64,000 bases of DNA from an uncultured Lachnospiraceae bacterium (GCA_900549665.1 URPH01000013.1:1-64000); one strand, 5' to 3'. Shown: positions 51,131 through 60,436, counted from the stretch's first letter. A program made the numbers and translations. Notes: generated from the sequence alone by a model not told the origin.

Positions 51131-51727
51131 TTATTCTGCTTCTGCTGCCACAGCCTCAACAGCCTTTTTATCCGCAAATTCTGTCGGCAGTAAATGTGCT
51201 TTGGAAAGTGCGTGACGGATACTCTTTCCTAAAATTCCGGCAATAACGATCTTGATGAGGTCAAAAGGAATGAACGGCCATACGCAGACCGCCAGTGCCT
51301 GTCCCCATGTATAATCTAACTGATGGATAAACCAGACAGTTCCAAACAGATAAGCTACGATTGTACCAAGCACCATACCAAGACTTGTGATCCATATATT
51401 GGCATGTGATTTTTCCATAAAAATACCGCAGACAATTGCCATCAGGATAAATCCGATCAGATATCCGCCGGTAGGGCCTGCTAACTTTCCAAATCCGCCT
51501 TCATAACCGGAGAAAACAGGAAGTCCGACCATTCCGAGGAACAGGTATACCATATAACTGATGGTGCTTCCCTTTGTACCCAGCAGGTAAACTGCCAGAT
51601 AAATAACCAGGTTGGTAAGTGATACCGGAACCGGTCCGATCGGTACGGAATTGGGGCCAAGGATGCACATCAGTGCAGCCATAAGTGCACAGGTCGTCAG
51701 TTGATAAACAGTTGATTTCTTTTTCAT
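51131..51727 (-). CDS. bioY: Biotin transporter BioY (ECF S component)
   Basis: 198 residues with about six membrane helices. TTCALMAALMCILGPNSVPIGPVPVSLTNLVIYLAVYLLG and PVFSGYEGGFGKLAGPTGGYLIGFI are BioY hallmarks. It captures biotin and works with the shared EcfAAT module or alone. I chose ATG at 51727 (GAGAGGA nine bases upstream). The frame extends to 51838, but that part lies inside the leader hairpin. Alternatively the upstream start would add a basic N-terminus. Operon bioY-bioB. Confidence 0.94.
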   Translation of the reverse strand: MKKKSTVYQLTTCALMAALMCILGPNSVPIGPVPVSLTNLVIYLAVYLLGTKGSTISYMVYLFLGMVGLPVFSGYEGGFGKLAGPTGGYLIGFILMAIVCGIFMEKSHANIWITSLGMVLGTIVAYLFGTVWFIHQLDYTWGQALAVCVWPFIPFDLIKIVIAGILGKSIRHALSKAHLLPTEFADKKAVEAVAAEAE

Positions 51728-51801
51728 AATTTGATCCTCTCTCGATTGCACCATAGACTTTTTCATATGCAATCTTTTATTTTCATCTTGGAAAAACCGT
51801 T

Positions 51802-51861
51802 GTGTAAACAAAACAATTCCACGCATCAACCGTTTCAAAATGGAATTGTTTTATTTACACA
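51802..51861 (-). promoter_or_regulatory. Long perfect hairpin in the bioY leader (attenuator candidate)
   Basis: Arms TGTGTAAACAAAACAATTCC (51802-51821) and complement (51842-51861) match at 20 of 21 positions around an 18-nt loop. On the minus strand it is followed by ACGG then TTTTT. It begins about 25 nt after the expected start of transcription and about 75 nt before the bioY ATG. Confidence 0.7.
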
Positions 51862-51892
51862 GTCCTATAAATGTTTAATTCTTCCACAAACT

Positions 51893-51946
51893 AAGATACA
51901 ATCAAAAAAAAGAATTGTCAACTGTTTTTATCATTGAGGTTAACAA
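51893..51946 (-). promoter_or_regulatory. bioY-bioB promoter with BirA-type operator
   Basis: TTGTCAACT-N14-GGTTAACAA at 51915-51946 matches the BirA consensus TTGTTAACC-N14/16-GGTTAACAA (two mismatches). On the minus strand TTGACA (51916-51921) lies in it and TATCTT (51893-51898) is 17 bp away, so repressor binding would cover the -35 box. Confidence 0.87.
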
Positions 51947-52039
51947 TTCTTTTCTATACACTAAAATCAGTTCGTCCTGACCCTTCCTTCATCCATTATT
52001 TATCGAAAGGACCTATCAAAACACCATCTCTTTTTTATC

Positions 52040-53491
52040 TTATACATTGATCTCTGCAGTCATACCAAGCAGGTCTTTGTTGGCATCCAAAATCGGATCG
52101 ACAACATCCTTTAAGAATTTTTCTACCTGGATCGGTGCACGTCCTACATATCTGGAAGGTTCCATTGTCTTTTGCAGATCTTCCAGGCTCATGCCAAAGG
52201 CAGGATTGCCAGCGATCAGCTCTAACAGGTTGTTGTCCTTGCCTTCCTGTTTAACATTTTTGCCGGCTTCCATAGAAAGCTCACGGATGATCTCGTGCAG
52301 CTCCTGACGGTTTCCGCCATTTTTAACAGCATCCATCATGATATTTTCAGTAGCCATGAAAGGAAGCTCGCTCATCAGACGTTTGGTGATAACTTTATCA
52401 TAAACCACAAGTCCGTCTACTACATTTAAGCAAAGATCCAGAATACCATCAATTGCAAGGAATGCCTCAGGAATAGAAAGTCTCTTATTGGCTGAGTCAT
52501 CCAGGGTTCTCTCAAACCACTGCGTTGCAGAGGTAATGGCAGGATTTAATGCATCAATCATGACATATCTGGACAGGGAAGCAATTCTTTCACTTCTCAT
52601 CGGGTTTCTCTTGTATGCCATTGCAGAAGATCCGATCTGATTTTTTTCAAAAGGCTCTTCCACTTCTTTTAAATGCTGCAACAAACGGATATCGTTGCTC
52701 ATCTTGTGGGCGCTCGCTGCAATACCGGCTAAAATATTGCATACTCTTGTATCAGTCTTGCGGCTGTATGTCTGTCCGGAAACGGCAACACACTGTGTAA
52801 ATCCCATTTTCTGTGCAATCATCGGATCGATCTTATCGATCGTTTCCTGATCTCCATTGAACAGCTCCAGGAAAGAAGCCTGTGTACCGGTTGTTCCCTT
52901 AGAGCCAAGTAACTTCATGGTAGAAAGAACATAGTCAAGATCCTCTAAATCCATGCAGAACTCCTGGCACCAGAGTGTAGCTCTCTTACCTACGGTCGTA
53001 GGCTGCGCGGGCTGAAAATGTGTAAATGCCAGTGTCGGCAGATTTTTGTACTGATCTGCAAATTTGGCAAGTTCAGCAATAACGTTGACCAGTTTCTTTT
53101 TCACAAGCTTTAATGCCTCTGTCATGACAATAATATCGGTATTGTCACCAACATAGCAGGATGTTGCTCCCAGATGGATGATACCTGCTGCCTTCGGGCA
53201 CTGCTTGCCATATGCATAAACATGACTCATGACATCGTGACGCACCAGCTTTTCTCTCTCTTTTGCAACATCATAATTGATATCGTCAACATGTGCCTTT
53301 AATTCATCAATCTGTTCCTGTGATATAACCGGCTTGCCATCCTGTGACAAACCCAATTCCATCTCTGTTTCCGCAAGTGCGATCCACAGCTTTCTCCAGG
53401 TTGTAAATTTCATGTCCGGTGAAAAAATATACTGCATTTCCCTGCTTGCATATCTTTCGGATAACGGGCTCACATATCTGTCGTTGCTCAT
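52040..53491 (-). CDS. purB: Adenylosuccinate lyase
   Basis: 483 residues. Cleaves SAICAR and adenylosuccinate in purine synthesis. Characteristic stretches: DVMSHVYAYGKQCPKAAGIIHLGATSCYVGDNTD, LAFTHFQPAQPTTVGKRATLW (catalytic His), and the signature loop QIGSSAMAYKRNPMRSERI. It is of the longer eukaryote-like type common in Lachnospiraceae. AAAGGAG precedes the ATG. Confidence 0.96.
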   Translation of the reverse strand: MSNDRYVSPLSERYASREMQYIFSPDMKFTTWRKLWIALAETEMELGLSQDGKPVISQEQIDELKAHVDDINYDVAKEREKLVRHDVMSHVYAYGKQCPKAAGIIHLGATSCYVGDNTDIIVMTEALKLVKKKLVNVIAELAKFADQYKNLPTLAFTHFQPAQPTTVGKRATLWCQEFCMDLEDLDYVLSTMKLLGSKGTTGTQASFLELFNGDQETIDKIDPMIAQKMGFTQCVAVSGQTYSRKTDTRVCNILAGIAASAHKMSNDIRLLQHLKEVEEPFEKNQIGSSAMAYKRNPMRSERIASLSRYVMIDALNPAITSATQWFERTLDDSANKRLSIPEAFLAIDGILDLCLNVVDGLVVYDKVITKRLMSELPFMATENIMMDAVKNGGNRQELHEIIRELSMEAGKNVKQEGKDNNLLELIAGNPAFGMSLEDLQKTMEPSRYVGRAPIQVEKFLKDVVDPILDANKDLLGMTAEINV

Positions 53492-53643
53492 GTTTAATCT
53501 CCTTTGTTTTGCATCATTTTTTTCGTACCGTTAATATGTTTGGATACGAAACATTACCATATAATAATGATATATTTGAGGATAATTTTCAAGTGTTTTA
53601 TTATTTCTGTTTGTATAGCCAAATTTTTTTATTTAGAATCCTA

Positions 53644-53684
53644 TTTACAATTGTGGAATTATTGTGGTATTATTATCCCACAAT
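53644..53684 (+). promoter_or_regulatory. Promoter and probable operator of the toxin-antitoxin pair
   Basis: TTTACA (53644-53649), 18-bp spacer, TATTAT (53668-53673). The -10 box is enclosed by an inverted repeat ATTGTGG (53661-53667) / CCACAAT (53678-53684), with another half site TTGTGG at 53651-53656. The position suits autorepression by the antitoxin. Confidence 0.7.
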
Positions 53685-53701
53685 ATATCGGAGGTGCAAC
53701 A

Positions 53702-53962
53702 ATGGCAACAATTATACCAATTAAAGATCTAAAAAACACATCTGAAATCTCTGATTTATGCCATAAAACAGATTCTCCTGTATATATAACCAAAAACGGC
53801 TATGGCGATATGGTAATCATGAGTATCGAAACATATGAAAATCTATTTGAAAGATTAAGCATGTACCACAGCCTTTTGACATCAGAACAACAAATTAAAG
53901 AAGGGCATACCACGGATGCCAAAGAATCATTATCCAAAACAAGGGAGAAATATGCATTATAA
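53702..53962 (+). CDS. Phd/YefM-family antitoxin
   Basis: 86 residues. MATIIPIKDLKNTSEISDLCHKTDSPVYITKNGYGDMVIMSIETYENL is the typical Phd/YefM DNA-binding N-terminal domain. The charged C-terminus wraps and neutralises the toxin. GGAGGT lies six bases before the ATG. The frame overlaps the toxin gene by 11 bp (53952-53962), so both are translated together. Confidence 0.92.
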   Translation: MATIIPIKDLKNTSEISDLCHKTDSPVYITKNGYGDMVIMSIETYENLFERLSMYHSLLTSEQQIKEGHTTDAKESLSKTREKYAL

Positions 53963-54290
53963 ACTAATTGTTACGGATGAGATGGAAAAATTGCTTAACA
54001 AACACATTGAATATCTGCTCAATAAGTTTAAAAGCAAACAAGCCGCTTCACATCTACTCGACAGTCTCGAATCTCTATATAATCATCTAGAAACCAATCC
54101 ATTTCTTTATCGTGAAAGTCAAGACCCAGTCTTATACAATTTCCATTATAGAGAAGCAAAACTCACCGGATTAGATTACATTGTAATATACAAAATCAAG
54201 AACACAACTGTATACATACTGGGAATCTTTAATTGTCTGGAAAACTACTCTGGAAAAATAAACACTGCTAATAATACAGAGAATGGCTAA
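53952..54290 (+). CDS. RelE/ParE-family toxin
   Basis: 112 residues. MHYKLIVTDEMEKLLNKHIEYLLNKFKSKQAASHLLDSL is the two-helix start, and the sheet part reads YREAKLTGLDYIVIYKIKNTTVYILGIFN. RelE members cut mRNA on the ribosome and ParE members poison gyrase. I cannot tell which. Overlaps the antitoxin gene. The module is inserted between purB and purF, both leftward. Confidence 0.9.
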   Translation: MHYKLIVTDEMEKLLNKHIEYLLNKFKSKQAASHLLDSLESLYNHLETNPFLYRESQDPVLYNFHYREAKLTGLDYIVIYKIKNTTVYILGIFNCLENYSGKINTANNTENG

Positions 54291-54316
54291 TCTAAAGTCA
54301 GACTTTAGATTAGCCA
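54284..54316 (+). terminator. Terminator of the toxin-antitoxin pair
   Basis: Perfect 16-bp inverted repeat TGGCTAATCTAAAGTC with its complement, almost no loop, overlapping the toxin stop codon. The U-tract is poor on both strands. It may also end transcripts of purF from the other side. Confidence 0.75.
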
Positions 54317-54371
54317 CTATATCTTTATTTATCCATATTTTATCATTTTAAACGCTCTTTATCATATATCG

Positions 54372-55838
54372 TTATTGTTCAAACTCACCCCGGATATCTT
54401 CCTTGGGCGGCTCCATCGGATAAGTTCCGGTAAAGCAACCTTTACAGATGGGCAGTCCGTTTACCAGCTCCGATAAACGCTCCACCTTCAGATAGCCCAG
54501 ACTGTCTGCGCCGATAATCTGTCTGATTTCTTCAATCGTACGATTGTAAGCAATCAACTGCTCTCTCGCCGGTACATCCGTGCCAAAATAGCAGGGCCAT
54601 AAAAACGGCGGTGACGATACACGCACATGAACCTCCTTGGCTCCGGCATCACGCAGCATTTTGACAATACGGTCGGAAGTCGTTCCTCTGACGATCGAAT
54701 CATCGATCATGATCACGCGCTTTCCTTCCACAACCTCACGGATCGGATTCAGCTTTACCTGTACACTGCTTTCACGATTTTTCTGCTTGGGCTTGATAAA
54801 GGTCCTTCCAACGTAAGTATTTTTTACAAATGCCGTTCCGTACGGAATCCCGGACTCCATCGCATAACCCATGGCAGCACAGTTTCCGGACTCCGGAACA
54901 CCGGTTACAATATCCGCTTCAACCGGTGAATCAATCGCTAAAAAGCGGCCTGCCTGTATTCTGGAATGATAGACATTGACACCGTCAATGATACTGTCCG
55001 GTCTTGCGAAATAAATATATTCAAAAATGCATCTGGCCTGTTCTTTTTGCGGCAGACACATAGTCTTATCTGATTCAATTCCCTTTTCCGGGCTGATCGT
55101 AACAACCTCTCCGGGCTCGACGTCACGGATAAACTCTGCACCGATCGTATCGAGTGCACAGGTCTCACTTGCCAGAATATAGGCATTATCTCTTTTACCG
55201 ATACACAGAGGCTTAAAACCAAAGGGATCTCTTGCTCCGATCAGCTTTCTCGGGCTCATGACGATCAGGGAATAAGCGCCCTTGATTTTTTTCATGGCAT
55301 GTGCAACTGCCTCTTCGACATTTCTTGTATTGAGACGTTCCCTTGCGATATGGTAGGCTATGACCTCCGAATCGATCGTTGTCTGGAAAATGGCTCCGGT
55401 ATATTCCAGCTCCTTGCGCAGCTCCGGTGCATTGATCAGATTGCCGTTGTGCGCCAGTCCCAGAGTACCTTTTACATAGTTTAAAACCAGTGGCTGTGCA
55501 TTTTCCCTCGTCGAGCTTCCGGCTGTTGAATACCGCACATGACCGACACCGATGTCACCCTTTAACCCGGCAAGTGTCTCCGGTGTAAAGGCTTCATGCA
55601 TCAATCCCATATCCTTGTGTGTCAGCACCTTGCCCTTGGGTCCGTGGGTATCACTGACGGCAATACCACAGCTTTCCTGTCCTCTGTGCTGGAGTGCAAA
55701 CAAGCCGTAATAAATACTGGTGGCAACATCATTGCCATCAAAATCGTACATACCAAAGACACCGCATTCTTCCTTGATATGCTCATCACTGCGCTCCGCA
55801 GCTTCTGTCATCTGTCCCTGAATCAATTCCTCGCTCAT
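54372..55838 (-). CDS. purF: Amidophosphoribosyltransferase (glutamine PRPP amidotransferase)
   Basis: 488 residues. First committed step of purine synthesis. Propeptide of about 24 residues (ending HIKEE), then the nucleophile Cys in CGVFGMYDF. The glutaminase domain carries GLFALQHRGQESCGIAVSD and GHVRYSTAGSSTRENAQP. The PRTase domain carries the PRPP loop VIMIDDSIVRGTTSDRIV, and FeS-type Cys are possible near the end (CKGCFTGTYP). AAGGGAAG precedes the ATG. Confidence 0.97.
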   Translation of the reverse strand: MSEELIQGQMTEAAERSDEHIKEECGVFGMYDFDGNDVATSIYYGLFALQHRGQESCGIAVSDTHGPKGKVLTHKDMGLMHEAFTPETLAGLKGDIGVGHVRYSTAGSSTRENAQPLVLNYVKGTLGLAHNGNLINAPELRKELEYTGAIFQTTIDSEVIAYHIARERLNTRNVEEAVAHAMKKIKGAYSLIVMSPRKLIGARDPFGFKPLCIGKRDNAYILASETCALDTIGAEFIRDVEPGEVVTISPEKGIESDKTMCLPQKEQARCIFEYIYFARPDSIIDGVNVYHSRIQAGRFLAIDSPVEADIVTGVPESGNCAAMGYAMESGIPYGTAFVKNTYVGRTFIKPKQKNRESSVQVKLNPIREVVEGKRVIMIDDSIVRGTTSDRIVKMLRDAGAKEVHVRVSSPPFLWPCYFGTDVPAREQLIAYNRTIEEIRQIIGADSLGYLKVERLSELVNGLPICKGCFTGTYPMEPPKEDIRGEFEQ

Positions 55839-55877
55839 CTTGTCTTCCCTTTCGCTGTCTGAATCATTCTAAAACTG

Positions 55878-56633
55878 TCAACTTTTAAATTTACCGATAA
55901 AGTCTCTCACTCTTGGATTGTCTGAGCCAAATACCTCATCGGGCGTTCCCTGCTCCTGGATCACACCATCCTGCATAAAAATAATGCGGTCGGACAACTC
56001 CCTTGCAAAATCCATTTCGTGAGTGACAATGATCATTGTCATCTTCTGGCTTGCCAGATCTTTGATAACCTTTAATACCTCAGCGGTAAGCATCGGATCC
56101 AGCGCCGAAGTCGGCTCATCAAAAAACAGGATCTTTGGCTGCAGCGCCAGAGCCCTTGCTATGGATACTCTCTGCTGCTGTCCGCCGGAAAGCTGATACG
56201 GATAAGCATCACGCTTTTCGAAAAGTCCCAGTTGTTTTAAGAGCTTATCTGCCCGCTCGTCAGCCTCTTTTTTACTGACCTTGTATACAGAAATCGGTGC
56301 ATCTACAATGTTTTTGTATACACTGTAATGCGGGAAAAGATTAAAATTCTGAAATACCAGTCCGTAATAATGACCGATGCGCTGCAGATCCTTTTTTGAT
56401 GCATAGGTGCTTTTCCCGTCAACATCGGTTGCCGCATGCTCACCCATATAAATAAGATCGCCGCCATCCATTTTTTCAAGCATGGTGGCACATCTTAATA
56501 TCGTCGATTTACCTGAACCGGACGGTCCGATAATGGATACAACCTCTCCCTCTTTTACAGAAAGCGAAATATCCTTTAATACTTCAAGCCCGTCAAAGCT
56601 CTTTTTCATATGATTGATTTCGAGTATGTTCAT
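55878..56633 (-). CDS. Polar amino acid ABC transporter ATP-binding protein (GlnQ type)
   Basis: 251 residues. Walker A GPSGSGKST, a long helical domain, signature LSGGQQQRVSIARAL, Walker B KILFFDEPTSALDP and switch His in IVTHEMDFARELSDRI. It powers uptake of a polar amino acid with the permease gene 25 bp upstream. GGGAGA precedes the ATG. Ligand unknown. Confidence 0.93.
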   Translation of the reverse strand: MNILEINHMKKSFDGLEVLKDISLSVKEGEVVSIIGPSGSGKSTILRCATMLEKMDGGDLIYMGEHAATDVDGKSTYASKKDLQRIGHYYGLVFQNFNLFPHYSVYKNIVDAPISVYKVSKKEADERADKLLKQLGLFEKRDAYPYQLSGGQQQRVSIARALALQPKILFFDEPTSALDPMLTAEVLKVIKDLASQKMTMIIVTHEMDFARELSDRIIFMQDGVIQEQGTPDEVFGSDNPRVRDFIGKFKS

Positions 56634-56658
56634 ATCCGTTCTCCCATTCGTGACCTGT

Positions 56659-57309
56659 CTATCGGTAATAGCTCATTTTCTTTTCGATCTGCTCCATGGT
56701 AAATGCAACCAGCAGATTGAATATATAATAGAAAACTGCCGCTACCACAAAAGGCATCATGGTCGTCTGTGCTGCAGCGATCTGTTTGGCGATCGTAAAC
56801 ATTTCCATGTATGCAAGCGAAAATGCCAGCGAGGTATCCTTGACCAGGGTAATTACCTCATTGGTGATGGCAGGTAAAATACGCTTGATCACCTGAGGCA
56901 GGATAATCTTGAAAAAGGTCTGCGCCTTGGAATAGCCAAGCTGTGTGGCTGCCTCATACTGTCCCACAGGCATGGATTCGATTCCCGAACGGTAAATCTC
57001 TGCATAGTAGGCTGCATAGTTTAATACAAATCCGATAATGATCGCAATAAACCGGTATCCCTGGGATAACTTTGCTCCAAACAAATAGTAAGGTCCGAAA
57101 TAGACAACCAAAAGCTGCAGCATAAGAGGCGTACCTCTCATGACCGAAATATAAAATTTAAAAACCGTAGAAACGATCTTATTTTTTGACATCCTTCCAA
57201 AGGCAATCAAAAGACCCAACGGCAATGACAAGATCAAAGTCCAGAAGAAAATCCCGACCGTCTTTATCATTCCTGATCCTAATTGTTGAAGTATTGTTCC
57301 AAAATCCAT
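56659..57309 (-). CDS. Polar amino acid ABC transporter permease (HisM/GlnP type)
   Basis: 216 residues, about five membrane helices. RGTPLMLQLLVVYFGPYY and the EAA loop GQYEAATQLGYSKAQTFFKIILPQVIKRILPAITNE are the standard signature of the His/Glu/Gln/Arg permease family. Single permease, so it should form a homodimer. The ribosome site is weak (GTGGGATT). The binding-protein gene lies upstream beyond a terminator-like hairpin. Confidence 0.93.
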   Translation of the reverse strand: MDFGTILQQLGSGMIKTVGIFFWTLILSLPLGLLIAFGRMSKNKIVSTVFKFYISVMRGTPLMLQLLVVYFGPYYLFGAKLSQGYRFIAIIIGFVLNYAAYYAEIYRSGIESMPVGQYEAATQLGYSKAQTFFKIILPQVIKRILPAITNEVITLVKDTSLAFSLAYMEMFTIAKQIAAAQTTMMPFVVAAVFYYIFNLLVAFTMEQIEKKMSYYR

Positions 57310-57387
57310 AATCCCACTCTGTACTTTCTAATTTTAATCTCAAGACCGTATCATCTGCTCCCATTTTAACAGATATACGGATAATAT

Positions 57388-57433
57388 ACAAAAAAAAGCT
57401 GCCAAAAAGTGATACTCATTTTTGACAGCTTTA
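57388..57433 (-). terminator. Terminator-like hairpin between the binding-protein and permease genes
   Basis: AAAGCTGTCAAAAA...TTTTTGGCAGCTTT with one mismatch, followed by further T residues on the minus strand (T8 in all). It probably lets the binding protein be made in excess over the membrane parts. Confidence 0.82.
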
Positions 57434-57442
57434 TCAATCAGA

Positions 57443-58273
57443 CTATTTTAAGCAAATCAAATCGGAAATGCCGTATTTTTCAGCCAGTTCAGCAACTGTG
57501 CCGTCCTCAGCCAATTTCTTTAAATCAGCGTTTACAATATCTCTTAATTCTTCATTTCCAAGCTTGAAGCCTACACCGTACTGCTCTGAGTTGAGGGTCT
57601 CGGGTAAGATAACGTAGCCATCGCCTCTTGATTCGATCTGGTAGTTGGCAACACCGATATCGATTGCGATTGCATCCAGACTTCCTGCCAACAGCTCAGA
57701 GAATGCTGAGTTGTAATCGGAGAACTGCTGTAATGTACCAAAGGTATCTGCCAGTGCCTTCTGCTGCTCTTCATCGGATAAAACGTCAAGTGCAGCACTT
57801 GCAGCCTGTACACCGACTGTTTTGCCTGCCAGATCTTCCAGTGTGTTGATACCGCTGTCTTTTGCTACAACGATTACCTGACTGTTGTCACAATAAGGAT
57901 CTGACCATGTATAGGCATCCTCACGTCCGTTCATGGTAAAACCGTTCCAGATACAGTCAATAGATCCTGAATTTAATTCCATATCCTTGGAATCCCAGTC
58001 GATCGGGGTCTTGGTAAGCTCCCAGCCTTCCATATCACATACGGCCTGGGCAAGCTCCAAGTCAAAGCCTGTATACTCGCCGTTGTCATCCATATATCCA
58101 TACGGCGGATATTCTGCATCAAAACCTACAACAAAAGTTGTTCTTTCTGTTGTTGCTGCAGCTGCGTCCGCATCTGATGTGGTAGCGGATGCATCATCAG
58201 CTGTTTTACCGCATCCAACAAGCAGAGCCATTGTCATGGCACCGCATAACAACATTGCCAATGTCTTTTTCAT
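57443..58273 (-). CDS. Amino acid ABC transporter substrate-binding lipoprotein
   Basis: 276 residues. Lipoprotein signal ending LVGC (Cys 21), an Ala/Thr/Asp-rich linker, then a family-3 binding domain (TTFVVGFDAEYPPYGYMDDNGEYTGFDLELAQAVCDMEGW, KTVGVQAASAALDVL, VGFKLGNEELRDIVNADLKKLAEDGTVAELAEKY). Such domains bind glutamine, cystine, arginine and the like. The ligand is not readable. GAGGAGG precedes the ATG. Confidence 0.94.
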   Translation of the reverse strand: MKKTLAMLLCGAMTMALLVGCGKTADDASATTSDADAAAATTERTTFVVGFDAEYPPYGYMDDNGEYTGFDLELAQAVCDMEGWELTKTPIDWDSKDMELNSGSIDCIWNGFTMNGREDAYTWSDPYCDNSQVIVVAKDSGINTLEDLAGKTVGVQAASAALDVLSDEEQQKALADTFGTLQQFSDYNSAFSELLAGSLDAIAIDIGVANYQIESRGDGYVILPETLNSEQYGVGFKLGNEELRDIVNADLKKLAEDGTVAELAEKYGISDLICLK

Positions 58274-58428
58274 AATGTTTCCTCCTCGTGTCCGGTATCA
58301 TATCCATCCGGTTATGTTTTTATCACTTTGACATATTATCATGCTAAAGTGCTCATTGTCAATCCTCTACATATCACGAAGCTGCATACGACATGTCATA
58401 CGTTTTTTTCACCGTCAGCCGCTGTTGA

Positions 58429-59607
58429 TCATAGCGGATACTTTTTTTCATAGTCAGAAACCATATTTAAAATTTTCTCCGCATCCCTCGGATACTTGGA
58501 AACCACATTCATAATGTCTGCCTTGACCTTTTCTGCCGTTTCATTATTGTATTCCATCTGTTTTCTGAGATTTTGTCTCCGAAGGATCAGATTGTGTCTG
58601 ATCTCAACCATTTCCTTGGGATTTAACAAAGCCTCCGTCTGATGTACCCAGATAAAAGGATCATATAAAGGATAGTGCTTTAACTGTCTGACAAGCTGTT
58701 CGCTGTGGAAATCCAGATCAGCCTCCGTTTCGCTCATCCTCTTTCGCTCTTCCTTTTCCACCTGATACTTGTCCCACAGCTCCTGTAATTTGTCCGCGCT
58801 GCTGACACCGTATTTAATATAATAATAATCCAACAGACTGGTATTGTTGACATAGCGGATCTTGACCTTATTCTGCAGGGCAATGACCTTATTGCAGCTT
58901 TTGGAAGCCACGGCTAACTCCTGCTTCGCCTCATTGAATTTCACAAAAAAGACTGTCAGTAAAACCGCAGTTCCAATCGTCAGGATCATATATCCGATCT
59001 GCGTATCCATTTCCAGCATAAACTGTAAGATCAGCAGTATCACCACACAGGCTGCTGCCGCGATCAGGCTGATAATGGTAATTCCACGCATATTCATCTG
59101 ACCGGCCTTTGCCTCCTCCATCCGGTACAGGCATGCATGCTTTTCACCTTCCAGTCTCTGCATGTCCTTGCGGATCTTATTCTGGTAATCCTCTGTCCCG
59201 GCGATCTTTTTAATGCCGTCCTCGACCTCATCCTCCAGCCGTTCGATCTTGCGGTAGTCGCTTTCGCTCATGTGGACGGTGCGTTCCTTTGCCCTTTCTT
59301 TATTTCCGTTTAAAAGAAAAATCGCCTGTGCATGCTCCTCAACCTGCTTTTTTTCCACCTCAGGCAGTGCCTCGATCTCTTCCATGTCATGCAGGTAGGA
59401 ATTGACCATCTGATATTCACTTTTCAGCCGCTCGATCTCACCGGAAGCCTCGCCGATCTGCTCCAGACAGCTTTTCACATAAGAAAATCTCTGCTCTGAA
59501 TCGTCCAGATTGAAGCTTTCTCCATCCTGAAGCTCCAGATCAACCGGTATTTCCTCCAACGGCTCGTATTCCCTTTTTTTACGGAATAATTTAGAAAATA
59601 AACCCAT
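58429..59607 (-). CDS. Membrane protein with coiled-coil arms, last gene of the DUF5716/DUF5717-type operon
   Basis: 392 residues. Predicted coiled coil from about 45-160 (IGEASGEIERLKSEYQ and on), two adjacent membrane helices near 170-220 (ITIISLIAAAACVVILLILQF and TQIGYMILTIGTAVLLTVFFV), then another helical region to the end. No family recognised. The layout, two coiled arms about a membrane hairpin, is like a scaffold. ATG at 59607 has GAGGT, and an earlier in-frame start overlaps the upstream gene. Gene spacing shows it is translated with its neighbours. Confidence 0.78.
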   Translation of the reverse strand: MGLFSKLFRKKREYEPLEEIPVDLELQDGESFNLDDSEQRFSYVKSCLEQIGEASGEIERLKSEYQMVNSYLHDMEEIEALPEVEKKQVEEHAQAIFLLNGNKERAKERTVHMSESDYRKIERLEDEVEDGIKKIAGTEDYQNKIRKDMQRLEGEKHACLYRMEEAKAGQMNMRGITIISLIAAAACVVILLILQFMLEMDTQIGYMILTIGTAVLLTVFFVKFNEAKQELAVASKSCNKVIALQNKVKIRYVNNTSLLDYYYIKYGVSSADKLQELWDKYQVEKEERKRMSETEADLDFHSEQLVRQLKHYPLYDPFIWVHQTEALLNPKEMVEIRHNLILRRQNLRKQMEYNNETAEKVKADIMNVVSKYPRDAEKILNMVSDYEKKYPL

Positions 59608-59614
59608 AATGACC

Positions 59615-60424
59615 TCAACTTTCAAGCTTGTATTCTGCTAATTTATCCGAAATGTATTGCACCCGCTCTTTCTTGTTTCCGGATGCTTTCCCGGATATCG
59701 GCTCTTTTGCCTGTACCTCGTTGCTAAATTCATGCTTCATGCCCCGGATCTGTTCCGAAAGCTCCCGGTCCGTCTCTATAAATTCCTCATGACCTGCAAG
59801 GAAATCCTCATATTCCCTGTCGGATAAAAGCATCCTTTTGCAAAACAGCGCAGCCCGCAGATCTTCCTTTTGAGAGATCTCCATATCACAGGCCCGGATA
59901 AAACAGTCATAAGCCAGATCAAAATAAAACATATGTGCATAGCAGCAGCCGATGTCATAAATAATATGATGCTTTTCCTTTGCCGTATTGTATTCCTTTT
60001 GCAAAAGGATATCCTCATATTCCCGGATCGCATCCTGATAATGCTTCTCCAGTACATAATAATCGGCCCGCATTTTTTTACGCTCATTCCATGAAAGCTC
60101 AGAATTTCTGCGTATCTTTTCGCAGACAGCCTCACGCTCCTGCTTTGTCAGATAATCCGCGTATGCAAAGATCTGGGATGCGATCTTTTCCGGCCTTTTT
60201 TCCTTTTCCAAAATGCGTAAAAGACTTTCTGAAAGATCCTGAAATCCCAGCTGATATCCGATCCAGTGTGCAAGCTGAAACCGGACAAGCTCTTCTGCGC
60301 ACAAAACCGTGTTGTGATACAGATAGTAACACAGCTCCTCCAGTGTATATATCTTCTTGCGTATATCTTCAATATAATATGGTTTTAACGCTTTGTTTCC
60401 TTTACAAAGAAGGACATAACTCAT
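59615..60424 (-). CDS. Helical repeat (TPR-like) protein of unknown function
   Basis: 269 residues, soluble and almost all helix. Pairs such as KMRADYYVLEKHYQDAIREYEDIL and IGCCYAHMFYFDLAYDCFIRACDM have the A-x2-Y-x3-G/A-x-Y-x2-A spacing of TPR repeats. The N-terminal PYYIEDIRKKIYTLEELCYYLYHN is characteristic but not known to me. GGGAG precedes the ATG. Lies 12 bp after the actin-fold gene. Confidence 0.78.
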   Translation of the reverse strand: MSYVLLCKGNKALKPYYIEDIRKKIYTLEELCYYLYHNTVLCAEELVRFQLAHWIGYQLGFQDLSESLLRILEKEKRPEKIASQIFAYADYLTKQEREAVCEKIRRNSELSWNERKKMRADYYVLEKHYQDAIREYEDILLQKEYNTAKEKHHIIYDIGCCYAHMFYFDLAYDCFIRACDMEISQKEDLRAALFCKRMLLSDREYEDFLAGHEEFIETDRELSEQIRGMKHEFSNEVQAKEPISGKASGNKKERVQYISDKLAEYKLES

Positions 60425-60436
60425 ATAGCTACTCCC

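Noticed and set aside
51728..51838. BioY start at 51838 adding 37 residues
   Set aside because: It would begin inside the leader hairpin. ATG at 51727 has a good ribosome site and gives the usual BioY N-terminus.
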